Below are positions 10,352-20,051 of a stretch of 64,000 bases of DNA, piece by piece. The DNA comes from an uncultured Porphyromonadaceae bacterium. GTDB taxonomy: Bacteria; Bacteroidota; Bacteroidia; Bacteroidales; Muribaculaceae. Below the pieces are notes generated by a model. The model saw nothing but the letters and a program-made list of their open reading frames with translations, did no database searches and was not told the origin of the DNA. Every line of letters begins with the position of its first letter. Position 1 is the stretch's first letter. The DNA is taken from NCBI GenBank assembly GCA_945873625.1, contig CAMCDS010000011.1, positions 1-64,000 of the forward strand, written 5' to 3'. A program made the position numbers and the translations under genes.

Positions 10352-10485
10352 GCTATCATTAAGTTAGTTGAATAATGCTGTTCATGGCAGAATCTCCCGT
10401 CCGCATTAAACCTCCGGAGGCGGCGGACGTCTTATAGTCGGGCGGAAACACAAGGCCGCCCATTAAAGATACTGCAATCTGGCCG

Positions 10486-10518
10486 CAAAATTACTTATAA
10501 ATCGTTATAATCTGCAAA
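10486..10518 (-). promoter_or_regulatory. Bacteroidetes-type promoter for the DUF4493 cluster
   Basis: Minus strand TTTG-N21-TAATTTTG (consensus TTTG/TAnnTTTG). Confidence 0.55.
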
Positions 10519-10664
10519 ATTAAGAAATATATACGACAAATAGCACAATTTGACCAAAAAATTATGCTGTTAAAACGTCTGCAGAGGAAGCGATGTGATT
10601 GTAGTTTTGCGGTTTGAGAATCAGCGTCGGCCAAAGCATAATCAAAAATTAACCAATACAGACT

Positions 10665-11486
10665 ATGAAGAAAATCGTCAGGGCCGCCCTTCTCGGGCTG
10701 GCAATGATAGCCGGATGCCAGCAGGCTTCGGCATTCGACCTCAAAGATCTCCTCGGCGGAAACGGCGGCGGAAACACTATCGGCAACCTCATCGAGGGAG
10801 TGTTCATGAAGTCGGACCTCACTACCCGCGACCTCATGGGCGTATGGACCACCCAGAAGCCCGCCGTGGCATTCAAGAGCGACAACTTCCTCAAGCAGGC
10901 AGGTGGCGTGGCCGCCGCCTCGGCCATCGAGAGCAAACTCAACCCCTACTTCAATCAGCTCGGTCTCAACGGAGCCACACTCACGGTGAACGCCGACAGC
11001 ACTTTCACCCTCAAGTCGAATAAACTCAACATGGCCGGAAGCATCCGACAGACTGCCGACGGCAACTTCATCTTCGCAATCAAGGCTTTCGGCAAGCTCA
11101 ACCTCGGAGAAGTGCCCGCCTACGTGCAGAAGACCTCGACGTCGATGGACGTGATGTTTGACACCACGAAGCTCAAAACCCTCGTCTCGTCAATCAGCAA
11201 ATTCCTCAACATGAAGTCGCTCAACATCGTAGCCTCGATTCTCGACTCTTACGACGGACTCTACATAGGTTTCGGCATGACGAAGACGGGCAACGTGCAG
11301 GGTGAGGAAAACAACAGCAACAGCTCGTCGCTTCTCAACATTCTCAACGGCAGGAAGAATTCGACCAACAACGGCTCCTCAACTACTACCACCACCAACA
11401 CCGGCAACCAGTCGCAGACCGGCGAGAAGGTGAAGGAGGGCATCGGCAACGCCCTCAAAGGCATCCTCAACGGAAAAAAGAAATAA
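10665..11486 (+). CDS. DUF4923 family (lipocalin-like) protein
   Basis: Signal peptide, FDLKDLLGG...LMGVWTTQKPAVAFKSDNFLKQAGG.. pattern recognised as DUF4923. Confidence 0.75.
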   Translation: MKKIVRAALLGLAMIAGCQQASAFDLKDLLGGNGGGNTIGNLIEGVFMKSDLTTRDLMGVWTTQKPAVAFKSDNFLKQAGGVAAASAIESKLNPYFNQLGLNGATLTVNADSTFTLKSNKLNMAGSIRQTADGNFIFAIKAFGKLNLGEVPAYVQKTSTSMDVMFDTTKLKTLVSSISKFLNMKSLNIVASILDSYDGLYIGFGMTKTGNVQGEENNSNSSSLLNILNGRKNSTNNGSSTTTTTNTGNQSQTGEKVKEGIGNALKGILNGKKK

Positions 11487-11505
11487 AAATAACTACATTT
11501 ATATA

Positions 11506-11546
11506 AGGCGCGCCGGAGATTCTCAGTCTTCGGCGCGCCTGTTTTT
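11506..11546 (+). terminator. Rho-independent terminator
   Basis: aggcgcgccg...cggcgcgcct stem followed by gtttttt. Confidence 0.8.
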
Positions 11547-11566
11547 TATCAATTCAGTGCTCGTTT

Positions 11567-11958
11567 CTATTCCTTCATCCCGGCCTGCTTCTTGTATTCC
11601 GAGGGGGTGAGGCCGGTCTCGCGCTTGAAGGCCGCGATGAACGTGGAGCGGGAATTGAAGCCCACTTCAGCCACAACGGCCTCCATAGTCAGCCGGCGTA
11701 CGCTTTCGTCGGCGATAAAGCGGCGGCAGGCTTCGCGCACACGGAAGCCGTTGAGGTATGTGTTGAAGTTGCAGCAAAACTCTTCGTTGACCGTCTGCGA
11801 GACATACTTTGGATTTGACTGCACGGCCTCAGCGAGGCGAGCCACTCCTCAAGCCCGGGGTCGGGCGTGGCTATACGCCCGGTGGAGGCGAAACACGGCG
11901 CCGCACCGCCCAAAAGCGAGGCGGCGGCAACGACCAGAGAGAGCAGACGCCTTTTCAT
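11567..11958 (-). pseudogene. AraC-family HTH C-terminal domain, apparently frameshifted/truncated
   Basis: Complete HTH_18-like segment (ARLAEAVQSNPKYVSQTVNEEF...RETGLTPSEYKKQ) without an N-terminal half; upstream signal-peptide ORF (MKRRLLSLVVAAASLLGGAAPCFAS) is in another frame, TGA near the GTG start. Confidence 0.5.
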
Positions 11959-11966
11959 CGCGGTGG

Positions 11967-12572
11967 TCAGGCGAGCGACGTGATACGGGCTATGTATTTG
12001 CCTACGATGTCGAACTCAAGGTTCACGCGCGTGCCCTTCTCGATGCGGCAGAAGTTGGTGTGTTCGAAGGTGTAGGGTATGATTGCCACACGAAACGAAT
12101 CGCGCTCCGAGTCGCAGACCGTGAGGCTCACGCCGTTGACGGTAACCGATCCCTTCTCGACGGTAACGTATCCCTTGGAGGCGAGTTCGGGACGGAAGTC
12201 ATAGCGGAAGGCGAAGTAGGTGCTTCCGTCTACCTTCTCGACGCCGGTGCATACGGCTGTAGTGTCGACGTGTCCCTGCACGATGTGGCCGTCGAGGCGG
12301 CCGTCGATCTTCATGCTCCTCTCGAGGTTCACGAGGTCGCCGGGCCTGAGGTCGCCGAGATTGCTGCGGTCGAGGGTCTCCTGAATAGCCGTTACGGTAT
12401 ACGTGCCGTCGTCGTTGATGCGCACCACGGTGAGGCACACGCCGTTGTGGCTGACGCTCTGGTCGATGCGGAGTTCGTCGGTGAATGAGCATTGCATCGT
12501 GAGGTGGATGTTGCCGCCTTCGCGCTCGATGCCCACCACTCTTGCGGCTTCTTCTACTATTCCTGAAAACAT
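11967..12572 (-). CDS. ribE: Riboflavin synthase alpha chain
   Basis: MFSGIVEEAARV start, two lumazine-binding repeats (SVSHNGVCLTV / GSVTVNGVSLTV). Confidence 0.95.
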   Translation of the reverse strand: MFSGIVEEAARVVGIEREGGNIHLTMQCSFTDELRIDQSVSHNGVCLTVVRINDDGTYTVTAIQETLDRSNLGDLRPGDLVNLERSMKIDGRLDGHIVQGHVDTTAVCTGVEKVDGSTYFAFRYDFRPELASKGYVTVEKGSVTVNGVSLTVCDSERDSFRVAIIPYTFEHTNFCRIEKGTRVNLEFDIVGKYIARITSLA

Positions 12573-12746
12573 GACTTGATGCTGTATGTTATGTTTTTGT
12601 ATTTTTTATTATCAGTTTACGCTCCGGCCGGGAGCCGGAATCGGATGCGAAATTACGAAATTTTTGCCGCTCCGCAAAAATTTAACTAATTTTGGCATTG
12701 ACTTTCATCGGCAAGGCGGCACAGCCTTGCCCAAAAGCCGAAGATT

Positions 12747-14534
12747 ATGACCGACTTCCCCCTTCCCGACCTCTCCGACGGACGCCCCGCCCCGACGCTT
12801 CCGGCATCGTCGCAGGTATCGATAATCGGTGCCAACGGCGCCGGCAAGACCCGCTTCATGCACGAGCTCATCGACCGCTGCGGCGACAAGGCCTATTGCC
12901 TGTCGGCGCTCAGCGCCTCATATCCCGAGCGCCAGCCCTCGAAGCGCCCCGGAAGCATCGACATGCTCTATGAGGAGGCCGTCAGGAAAAAGCCGTATCT
13001 GAGCACCGCCGCCCTCAGCGAACTCGACAAACTGGCCTACATGCTGATAGCCGACGAGTTTGAGGAGCTGATGCACCAGAAGGCCGTAAGGCGCGCCGGA
13101 ATACGCCTGTCGCATCAGGCACGCACGCGCCTCGACATTGTGGTCGACCTCTGGGAGCGCATCTTCCCGGGCAATCAGATTCTGCGCCAGGACGGCACGC
13201 TGCTCTTCGCCAACGAATGCGACACGGGCACCATCACGGCCTCGCGCCTGAGCCAGGGCGAGAAGGCCGCACTCTATTATATGTCGGCCGTGCTCTACGC
13301 CATGCCCGACGCCGTGGTTTTCATCGACTCCCCCTCGCTCTTCATGCACCCCTCGATGCTGGCCAACTTCTGGAATGCCGTCGAGGAACTGCGTCCCGAC
13401 TGCCGTTTCGTCTACAATACGGTCGACATGGATTTCGTCGCATCGCGCACCGACACGGCCTGCATCTGGATCAAGAGCTTCGATGCCGGTTCCCACACCT
13501 GGAACTATGAGATTCTCGAGGCGCCGATGCTGTCGGAAGAGCTCTTCCTCGACATCATCGGCTCGCGAAAGCCTATCCTTTTCATCGAGGGCGACGCCAC
13601 CCACAGCATCGACGGCAGGCTCTACCCTCTCGTGTTCACCGACTACACGGTGAAGCCGCTCGGGTCGTGCAACAAAGTGATCGAGGCCACGCGCAGCTTC
13701 AACGACCTCAAATACATGCACCATCTCGACAGCCACGGCATCGTGGATCGCGACAGGCGCACGACAGCCGAGGTCGACTATCTGCGCAACAAGCGCGTGT
13801 TCGTGCCGGAAGTGGCCGAGATAGAAAACATCTTCCTCCTGCCCGACGTGGTGCGCGTCATGGCCGAGCGACGGGGCAAGGACGCCAACAGCGTGGTCGA
13901 GAAGGTGCGCAAGGCGGTGATGGGTATGTTCCGCGTAAGGTTCGACGAGCAGGCCCTGCTCCACGTGCGCCACAAAGTGAAGCGCGACGTGGAATGTCGC
14001 GTCGACGCCAAGTTCACCTGCATCACGGCTCTCGAGACTCACCTCCGCTCGCTCGTCGACAAGCTCCGCCCGCGCGACTACTACAACCAGCTGCGCGAGG
14101 AGTTCCGCACGATGCTCGTGGAGGGCGACTACTGCGGCGTGCTGCGCGTGTTCAACCATAAGCCGATGCTGGCCGACTGCGGAGTGGCCCAGATGCTCGG
14201 ATATAAGAACAAGGAAGACTACATCACCGGAGTAATCAACACGCTCAAAGGGTCGGGACGCCTCGCCGAAGAGCTCCGTCTGGCCGTGAAACGCTGCTTC
14301 GGCCTCGGGTCCGACGAGACCTATCTCCCCGGCCACGAACCCGCCCCCGGAAAGAAAAAGGCACAGGCACCGACTCCCGCGCCGGAAGGTGCCGGAGAGC
14401 AGATGCCGGAGAAGAGAAGCCGGCACCATCACGCCAAGCCAAAAGCCAAACGCGAGAGCGGCCGCGCCGGAAGCCGGCAGGGGAGAAAAAAGCGACCCGG
14501 CACGAAAGGAAACGGCCGCACGAGGAGGTACTGA
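12747..14534 (+). CDS. AAA/ABC-type ATPase fused to DUF4435 (TOPRIM-like) domain; PARIS-like architecture
   Basis: Walker A IGANGAGKT, signature RLSQGEK, Walker-B-like VVFIDSPSLFMHP, then PILFIEGDATHS ... GIVDRDRR TOPRIM-like acidic motifs. Confidence 0.75.
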   Translation: MTDFPLPDLSDGRPAPTLPASSQVSIIGANGAGKTRFMHELIDRCGDKAYCLSALSASYPERQPSKRPGSIDMLYEEAVRKKPYLSTAALSELDKLAYMLIADEFEELMHQKAVRRAGIRLSHQARTRLDIVVDLWERIFPGNQILRQDGTLLFANECDTGTITASRLSQGEKAALYYMSAVLYAMPDAVVFIDSPSLFMHPSMLANFWNAVEELRPDCRFVYNTVDMDFVASRTDTACIWIKSFDAGSHTWNYEILEAPMLSEELFLDIIGSRKPILFIEGDATHSIDGRLYPLVFTDYTVKPLGSCNKVIEATRSFNDLKYMHHLDSHGIVDRDRRTTAEVDYLRNKRVFVPEVAEIENIFLLPDVVRVMAERRGKDANSVVEKVRKAVMGMFRVRFDEQALLHVRHKVKRDVECRVDAKFTCITALETHLRSLVDKLRPRDYYNQLREEFRTMLVEGDYCGVLRVFNHKPMLADCGVAQMLGYKNKEDYITGVINTLKGSGRLAEELRLAVKRCFGLGSDETYLPGHEPAPGKKKAQAPTPAPEGAGEQMPEKRSRHHHAKPKAKRESGRAGSRQGRKKRPGTKGNGRTRRY

Positions 14535-14642
14535 CGCATTTATTTCCGGACCTCTTCATCCTTTATTCATCCGCAAGTGTTATAACTTCCGGAAACCTCC
14601 TCACCGAAGTCTCCTCAGACGTATCAATATAACCCGATAATT

Positions 14643-16706
14643 ATGGAAAAGAAACTCGCCATACTGCGCAACGACCCCTGGCTCGAACCGTTTGCCGAAG
14701 CAATCAACGGGCGCCACAAAGACGCCGAACGCACGCTGCGCCGCATCACATCCCACACCGACGGAAGCATTGTGAAATTTGCCAACGCCTACAACTATTA
14801 TGGCCTTCACCGCGACGCCGACGGCAACTGGATATTCCGCGAGCTCGCCCCCAACGCCACGGAAGTGTGGCTCACAGGCACCTTTTCCGACTGGGAGATG
14901 CAACCCCGCTTCAAGCTCAACCGCCTTCCGGGTGGCGTATGGGAGATGAAGGCCGACAAAGACCTCATCCACGACGGCGACCTCTACAAGATGATCGTGC
15001 GCTGGGACGGCGGCGAGGGGGAACGCATCCCGGCCTACGCCACGCGAGTGGTGCAGGACCCACAGACACATATCTTCTCGGCGCAGGTGTATGAGCCGGC
15101 CGAGCCTTATCAGTTCAAGGTAAAGGACTTCCGCCCCGACGTTAGCCCGCTGCTCATCTACGAGTGCCACATAGGCATGGCGCAGGAGACAGAGGGCGTG
15201 GGCACCTACGACGAATTCCGCGAGAAGGTGCTTCCCCGCATCGCCGCCGACGGCTACAACGCCATTCAGATAATGGCCATTCAAGAACACCCCTACTACG
15301 GTTCGTTCGGCTACCACGTCAGCAGCTTCTACGCGCCCTCATCGCGGTTCGGCACCCCCGACCAGCTCAAACGCCTCATCGACGCCGCACATGAACTCGG
15401 CATAGCCGTGATCATGGACATCGTGCATTCCCACGCCGTGAAGAATGAGGTAGAGGGACTCGGACGCCTCGACGGCAGCTACGACCTCTACTTCTACGGC
15501 GACTCGCGACGCGAGCATCCGGCATGGGACTCGCTCGTGTTTGACTACGGCAAGGACAATACCCTCCATTTCCTCCTCTCCAACTGCAAATACTGGCTCG
15601 AAGAGTTCCGCTTCGACGGGTTCCGCTTCGACGGCGTTACCTCGATGCTCTACCTCGACCACGGGCTGGGCAAGGCGTTCGGCTCTTACGCCGACTACTA
15701 CGACGGCAACCAGGACACCAACGCCATCACCTACCTCACCCTCGCCAACATCCTCATCCACAAGATCAATCCTTCGGCCATCACCATCGCCGAGGAGATG
15801 AGCGGAATGCCCGGCCTGGCCATGAAGTTCAGCCAGGGAGGCATCGGATTCGACTACCGCATGGCCATGGGCGTGCCCGACTACTGGATAAAGCTCATCA
15901 AGGAGAAGAAAGACGAAGACTGGCATCCGACCTCAATCTTCTGGGAGCTTACCAACCGCCGCAACGACGAGAAGACCATCAGCTACTGCGAGAGCCACGA
16001 CCAGGCGCTCGTAGGCGACAAGACCATCATCTTCCGCCTCATCGACAAGGAGATGTACTGGCACATGAGCGTAGACGACAAGAATTTCGCCGTGGAGCGC
16101 GGCATGGCTCTCCACAAGATGATACGCCTCGTAACTCTGGCGAGCATCAACGGCGGTTACCTCAACTTCATGGGCAACGAGTTCGGTCATCCCGAATGGA
16201 TCGACTTCCCGCGCGAGGGTAACGGATGGAGCTACAAGTATGCCCGCCGCCAGTGGGACCTCGTGGACCGCGACGACCTCAAATACAAGTTCCTCAACCG
16301 GTTTGACAACGCCATGATCGAGACCGTGAGCCGCGTCTATGACTTCCAGAAGCTGCCGATCGAGAAGCTCTGGGAGAAGGACGACGACCAGGTGCTCGCC
16401 TTCAGGCGAGGCGACCTCATCTTCGTCTTCAACTGGAGCCCGTCGCAGTCGTTCTCCGACTACGGCTTCCTTGCCCCGGCAGGGGAATACGAGGTGATTC
16501 TCGACTCTGACGCGCAGAAGTTCGGCGGATTCGGATTCATCGACGACAGCGTGCGCCACTTCACTCAGCCCGACCCGCTCTATTCTCCCTCGGGCAAGGG
16601 ATGGCTGAAGATGTATCTCCCGGCCCGCACGGCGCAGGTGCTCCGCATGGTGCGCAAGCCCGCGCCCCGCAAGGCGGCCGCGAAGAGCAAGGCTAAAAAG
16701 AAATAA
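14643..16706 (+). CDS. glgB: 1,4-alpha-glucan branching enzyme (GH13)
   Basis: GH13 motifs DIVHSH, GFRFDGVTSM, AEEMSG, SHDQ; N-terminal CBM48-like domain. Confidence 0.95.
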   Translation: MEKKLAILRNDPWLEPFAEAINGRHKDAERTLRRITSHTDGSIVKFANAYNYYGLHRDADGNWIFRELAPNATEVWLTGTFSDWEMQPRFKLNRLPGGVWEMKADKDLIHDGDLYKMIVRWDGGEGERIPAYATRVVQDPQTHIFSAQVYEPAEPYQFKVKDFRPDVSPLLIYECHIGMAQETEGVGTYDEFREKVLPRIAADGYNAIQIMAIQEHPYYGSFGYHVSSFYAPSSRFGTPDQLKRLIDAAHELGIAVIMDIVHSHAVKNEVEGLGRLDGSYDLYFYGDSRREHPAWDSLVFDYGKDNTLHFLLSNCKYWLEEFRFDGFRFDGVTSMLYLDHGLGKAFGSYADYYDGNQDTNAITYLTLANILIHKINPSAITIAEEMSGMPGLAMKFSQGGIGFDYRMAMGVPDYWIKLIKEKKDEDWHPTSIFWELTNRRNDEKTISYCESHDQALVGDKTIIFRLIDKEMYWHMSVDDKNFAVERGMALHKMIRLVTLASINGGYLNFMGNEFGHPEWIDFPREGNGWSYKYARRQWDLVDRDDLKYKFLNRFDNAMIETVSRVYDFQKLPIEKLWEKDDDQVLAFRRGDLIFVFNWSPSQSFSDYGFLAPAGEYEVILDSDAQKFGGFGFIDDSVRHFTQPDPLYSPSGKGWLKMYLPARTAQVLRMVRKPAPRKAAAKSKAKKK

Positions 16707-16728
16707 AAGATAATCAGAACCTTATAAA

Positions 16729-17436
16729 ATGCAGAACGATAAAAAGATAATCATTGCCATCGACGGCTTCTCGTCGTCGGGCAAAAGCACCATGGCCCGG
16801 GAGCTGGCCCGCCGCATCGGCTACGTGTATGTCGACAGCGGAGCCATGTACCGCGCCGTAACGCTCTATGCGCTGCGCCATTCGATGATAGCGGCCGACG
16901 GCACCGTCGACACCGCCGCCCTCGTGAAGGCCCTTCCCGGCATCGACATCACCTTCGCCGCCCCCGACCCGGCCACCGGCGTGAGCGACACGCTCCTCAA
17001 CGGCGAAGACGTGGAGAAGCAGATACGCGGCATGGAGGTGAGCGACCACGTCAGCCCCGTCTCGGCCATACCCGAGGTGCGCCGCCGGCTTACCGCCCTG
17101 CAGCAGAAGCTCGGCGAAGGGAAAGGGATAGTGATGGACGGCCGCGACATCGGCACCACCGTATTCCCCCACGCCGAAATGAAGGTGTTTGTCGACGCTT
17201 CGCCCGAAGTGAGGGCCGAGCGCCGGTTCAAGGAGCTGAAGGAGAAAGGCATCAAGGCCGACTATCAGGAGGTGTTCGACAACATCCGCGACCGCGACTT
17301 CACCGACCGCACCCGCAAGGAGTCGCCGCTGCGCAAGGCCGACGACGCCCGTGTGCTCGACAACGACGGAATGACCCACGCCGAGCAGATGGACTGGCTC
17401 ATGAACCTCTATAAGTCGATTACCGCACGCGACTGA
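16729..17436 (+). CDS. cmk: Cytidylate kinase
   Basis: IAIDGFSSSGKSTMARELARRIGYVYVDSGAMYRAVT; MDGRDIGTTVFPHAEMKVF. Confidence 0.97.
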   Translation: MQNDKKIIIAIDGFSSSGKSTMARELARRIGYVYVDSGAMYRAVTLYALRHSMIAADGTVDTAALVKALPGIDITFAAPDPATGVSDTLLNGEDVEKQIRGMEVSDHVSPVSAIPEVRRRLTALQQKLGEGKGIVMDGRDIGTTVFPHAEMKVFVDASPEVRAERRFKELKEKGIKADYQEVFDNIRDRDFTDRTRKESPLRKADDARVLDNDGMTHAEQMDWLMNLYKSITARD

Positions 17437-17438
17437 CC

Positions 17439-18308
17439 ATGGCAAAAATCGAAATCGACGCTGACTCCGGCTATTGCTTCGGAGTCGTTACCGCAATACG
17501 CAAGGCCGAGGAGGAGCTCGACAATTCGGGCTCGCTCTTCTGCCTCGGCGACATCGTGCACAACAGCGACGAGGTGGAACGGCTCCGCCTGCGCGGACTC
17601 GAGACCATCGACCACCGGCAGCTCGAAGGGCTCCACGACGTGAAGGTGCTGCTGCGCGCCCACGGCGAGCCTCCGCAGACCTATCGCACGGCCGATGCCA
17701 ACAACATCGAGATAATCGACGCCACCTGCCCGGTGGTGCTTCAGCTTCAGCGGCGTATCAAGAAGGCGTGGGACGAAGCGGCTTCGGCAGAAGTGCGCCC
17801 CCTCATCCTCATTTACGGAAAGCAGGGCCATGCCGAGGTCAACGGCCTCGTGGGGCAGACCGACGGCCATGCCATCGTGATCCAGGACGAGAGCCAGCTC
17901 GACGACATCGACCTCGACCGCGACGTGCTGCTCTATTCACAGACCACCAAGTCGCCCGAGGGATTCGCCGAGATAGTGGAGGCCATCAAGAGGCGCAAGA
18001 CGAAGGGGGGCTTCCGGTATTTCGACACTATATGCCGGCAGGTGTCGGGCCGCATGAGCCGCATACGCGAGTTCGCCAAGGCCCACGAGGCGGTGGTGTT
18101 CGTATGCGGCAGCAAGAGCTCCAACGGCAAGGTGCTCTTCGCCGAATGTCAGAAGGCCAACCCGCGCTCGATGCGCGTCTCGAATGTCGGCGACATCGAC
18201 CTCGACAGTCTGCGCGGAGCCGAAACCATCGGCATCTGCGGAGCCACAAGCACTCCCCGCTGGCTGATGAACGACATCCGCGACTTCCTCACCGAAAGAC
18301 TCGACTGA
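17439..18308 (+). CDS. ispH: 4-hydroxy-3-methylbut-2-enyl diphosphate reductase
   Basis: SGYCFGV, conserved Cys/His motifs (DATCPVV, GKQGHAEV, CGSKSSN, GICGATSTP). Confidence 0.95.
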   Translation: MAKIEIDADSGYCFGVVTAIRKAEEELDNSGSLFCLGDIVHNSDEVERLRLRGLETIDHRQLEGLHDVKVLLRAHGEPPQTYRTADANNIEIIDATCPVVLQLQRRIKKAWDEAASAEVRPLILIYGKQGHAEVNGLVGQTDGHAIVIQDESQLDDIDLDRDVLLYSQTTKSPEGFAEIVEAIKRRKTKGGFRYFDTICRQVSGRMSRIREFAKAHEAVVFVCGSKSSNGKVLFAECQKANPRSMRVSNVGDIDLDSLRGAETIGICGATSTPRWLMNDIRDFLTERLD

Positions 18309-18310
18309 CC

Positions 18311-18772
18311 ATGCTCCACGAATCAGACAGCGAACGCGACGAGCGCTTCATGCTCATGGCCCTCGACGAGGCCGCACAGGCCTTCGCGGAAGACGAGATA
18401 CCGATAGGAGCCGTAATCACACTCGGCGGCAAGGTGATAGCACGCGGCCACAACCGCACGGAGGCCTTGCGCGACGTGTCGGCCCACGCCGAGATGCAGG
18501 CCATCACGGCCGCCGCCGACTGGCTGGGAGGGAAATACCTGCCCGACTGCACGCTCTACGTTACCGTCGAGCCGTGCATCATGTGCGCCGGAGCACTCGG
18601 CTGGAGCCAGATAGGGCGCATAGTGTATGGAGCCTCCGACGAGAAGAAGGGTTATCACACCTACATCGCCGACCGCTCCCCTCTCCACCCCAAGACTCAG
18701 ATTACACCAGGCGTGCTTGCCGACGAGTGCGCAGCCCTTATGCGCGACTTCTTCAGGAAGAAAAGACGATAA
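18311..18772 (+). CDS. tadA: tRNA-adenosine / nucleoside deaminase (TadA-like)
   Basis: HAEMQAI and PCIMCAGA zinc-binding motifs; start at ATG 18311 after the ispH stop. Confidence 0.92.
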   Translation: MLHESDSERDERFMLMALDEAAQAFAEDEIPIGAVITLGGKVIARGHNRTEALRDVSAHAEMQAITAAADWLGGKYLPDCTLYVTVEPCIMCAGALGWSQIGRIVYGASDEKKGYHTYIADRSPLHPKTQITPGVLADECAALMRDFFRKKRR

Positions 18773-18790
18773 GGCCGACAGGGAAAAGAC

Positions 18791-18839
18791 AGCAATGCCG
18801 GGTGCGAAGAACTGACGTCGCTCCCGGCATTGCTGTTTT
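18791..18839. terminator. Convergent bidirectional terminator hairpin
   Basis: agcaatgccggg...cccggcattgct stem followed by gtttt. Confidence 0.75.
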
Positions 18840-18856
18840 CAATGATTTGCAGATTG

Positions 18857-19228
18857 CTACTCCTCTCTCTTGGCAAGATAATCTTCATATAGGGCCGCTA
18901 CATCGGCCGGCGTCAGGCCAAACGAGGCGAGGCGGCGGAAGAAATAGTCGGCTTCGTCGCGAAAGAAGACGTTGCGCCGCATCTCCCCTATCCTCTTCAC
19001 AGCTTCGGGGAGCACGAAGAATCCGATTCCCCGGCGGTTGAAGATGACGTGCTGCTGCTGAAGCCAGTCGTAAGCGCGCATCACGGTGTTGGCGTTCACC
19101 TCCACCCTCGCGGCGTATTCCCTCACCGACGGCAGGCGTCCATCGGGGGGAAACTCCCCGTCGGCTATCTGGTCCATGATACCTTCGGTAATCTGAAGGT
19201 AGATGGGTTTGTTTCCGTTAAATTCCAT
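18857..19228 (-). CDS. GntR family (YtrA-type) transcriptional regulator
   Basis: MEFNGNKPIYLQITEGIMDQIADGEFPPDGRLPSVREYAARVEVNANTVMRAYDWL wHTH; short C-terminal tail; co-oriented with ABC genes. Confidence 0.9.
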   Translation of the reverse strand: MEFNGNKPIYLQITEGIMDQIADGEFPPDGRLPSVREYAARVEVNANTVMRAYDWLQQQHVIFNRRGIGFFVLPEAVKRIGEMRRNVFFRDEADYFFRRLASFGLTPADVAALYEDYLAKREE

Positions 19229-19238
19229 GGCTGTAGTC

Positions 19239-20051
19239 TCAAAACAGTTTATAGACCACCTGGCTTCTGCGGAACCGCAGGTATGCCAGATAATAGAGCA
19301 CAATTGTAAGCACTATCTCGCCGATACCCATCCAGATGGCTAAATCCTCTCCGGTGAACGAGAAGCTGAAGTCGATATTCCTCATCGGCACTACCACCAT
19401 GCCTAACAGCATCTGGAGCGCCCAGAGCACCACAAAGGTCTTCGCGAAGGAATGGCGCGGCCAGAGGGCCGACCCGAGGATGTAGAAGGCCTGTCCCATA
19501 AAGTAGCTGGCGAGGCATACGAATCCGAACTTCCATCCTCCGGGCTCTCCATACAGGGTCAGCATGCTGTAAAGATTTACCGGGCGGGCATAGTCGGCAT
19601 CGATCGTTCCCTCATGGATGAGAGCCACGAGTATGCGGGCCAGCTCTGAGAGATAAAAGGCCGCTATGAGGGCGATGAAGGCCAGCGGCACCACGGCGAG
19701 CCAGCGCACGAGGAATTTGTCGGCTGCCGATGCGGGAAGCATCAGGGCGGATATGCGTCCCGTCTTGGTCTGCATGTTGGAGAATGTCTGAGCTCCCACC
19801 ACAGCGCCGAATAGCAGGGCTACGAAACCTAATATGCCGAAATGCGGCATCCCTGTATCGACATGGTTGTAGCCCCAGATGCCGCCCATGGTTATGAATA
19901 CGCCCCAGAGGGTAACGAGGCGGAGCAGCAGGTGCTTGCGGTTGTCGATCGCCTCTTTCCTGACGGTCAGGAAGAAATTGTTTATGCGTCTGTCGTTGTT
20001 TGCGTTTGCTTCCATTTCTGATTCTGTTTTGGCGTTGGATGTGGATTTCAT
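19239..20051 (-). CDS. ABC transporter permease-like membrane protein
   Basis: Multi-TM protein overlapping the ABC ATPase gene start/stop. Confidence 0.7.
   Translation of the reverse strand: MKSTSNAKTESEMEANANNDRRINNFFLTVRKEAIDNRKHLLLRLVTLWGVFITMGGIWGYNHVDTGMPHFGILGFVALLFGAVVGAQTFSNMQTKTGRISALMLPASAADKFLVRWLAVVPLAFIALIAAFYLSELARILVALIHEGTIDADYARPVNLYSMLTLYGEPGGWKFGFVCLASYFMGQAFYILGSALWPRHSFAKTFVVLWALQMLLGMVVVPMRNIDFSFSFTGEDLAIWMGIGEIVLTIVLYYLAYLRFRRSQVVYKLF

Noticed and set aside
12573-12690. FMN riboswitch upstream of ribE
   Set aside because: No recognisable conserved FMN aptamer segments; the leader is short and AT-rich.
12918-14432. 504-aa minus-strand ORF opposite the AAA-DUF4435 gene
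   Set aside because: His/Val/Glu-rich shadow translation without motifs; the plus strand has clear Walker motifs.
17474-18310. N-terminal extension of the TadA ORF
   Set aside because: Out-of-frame translation through ispH (Arg/Pro-rich); the true tadA start is ATG 18311.
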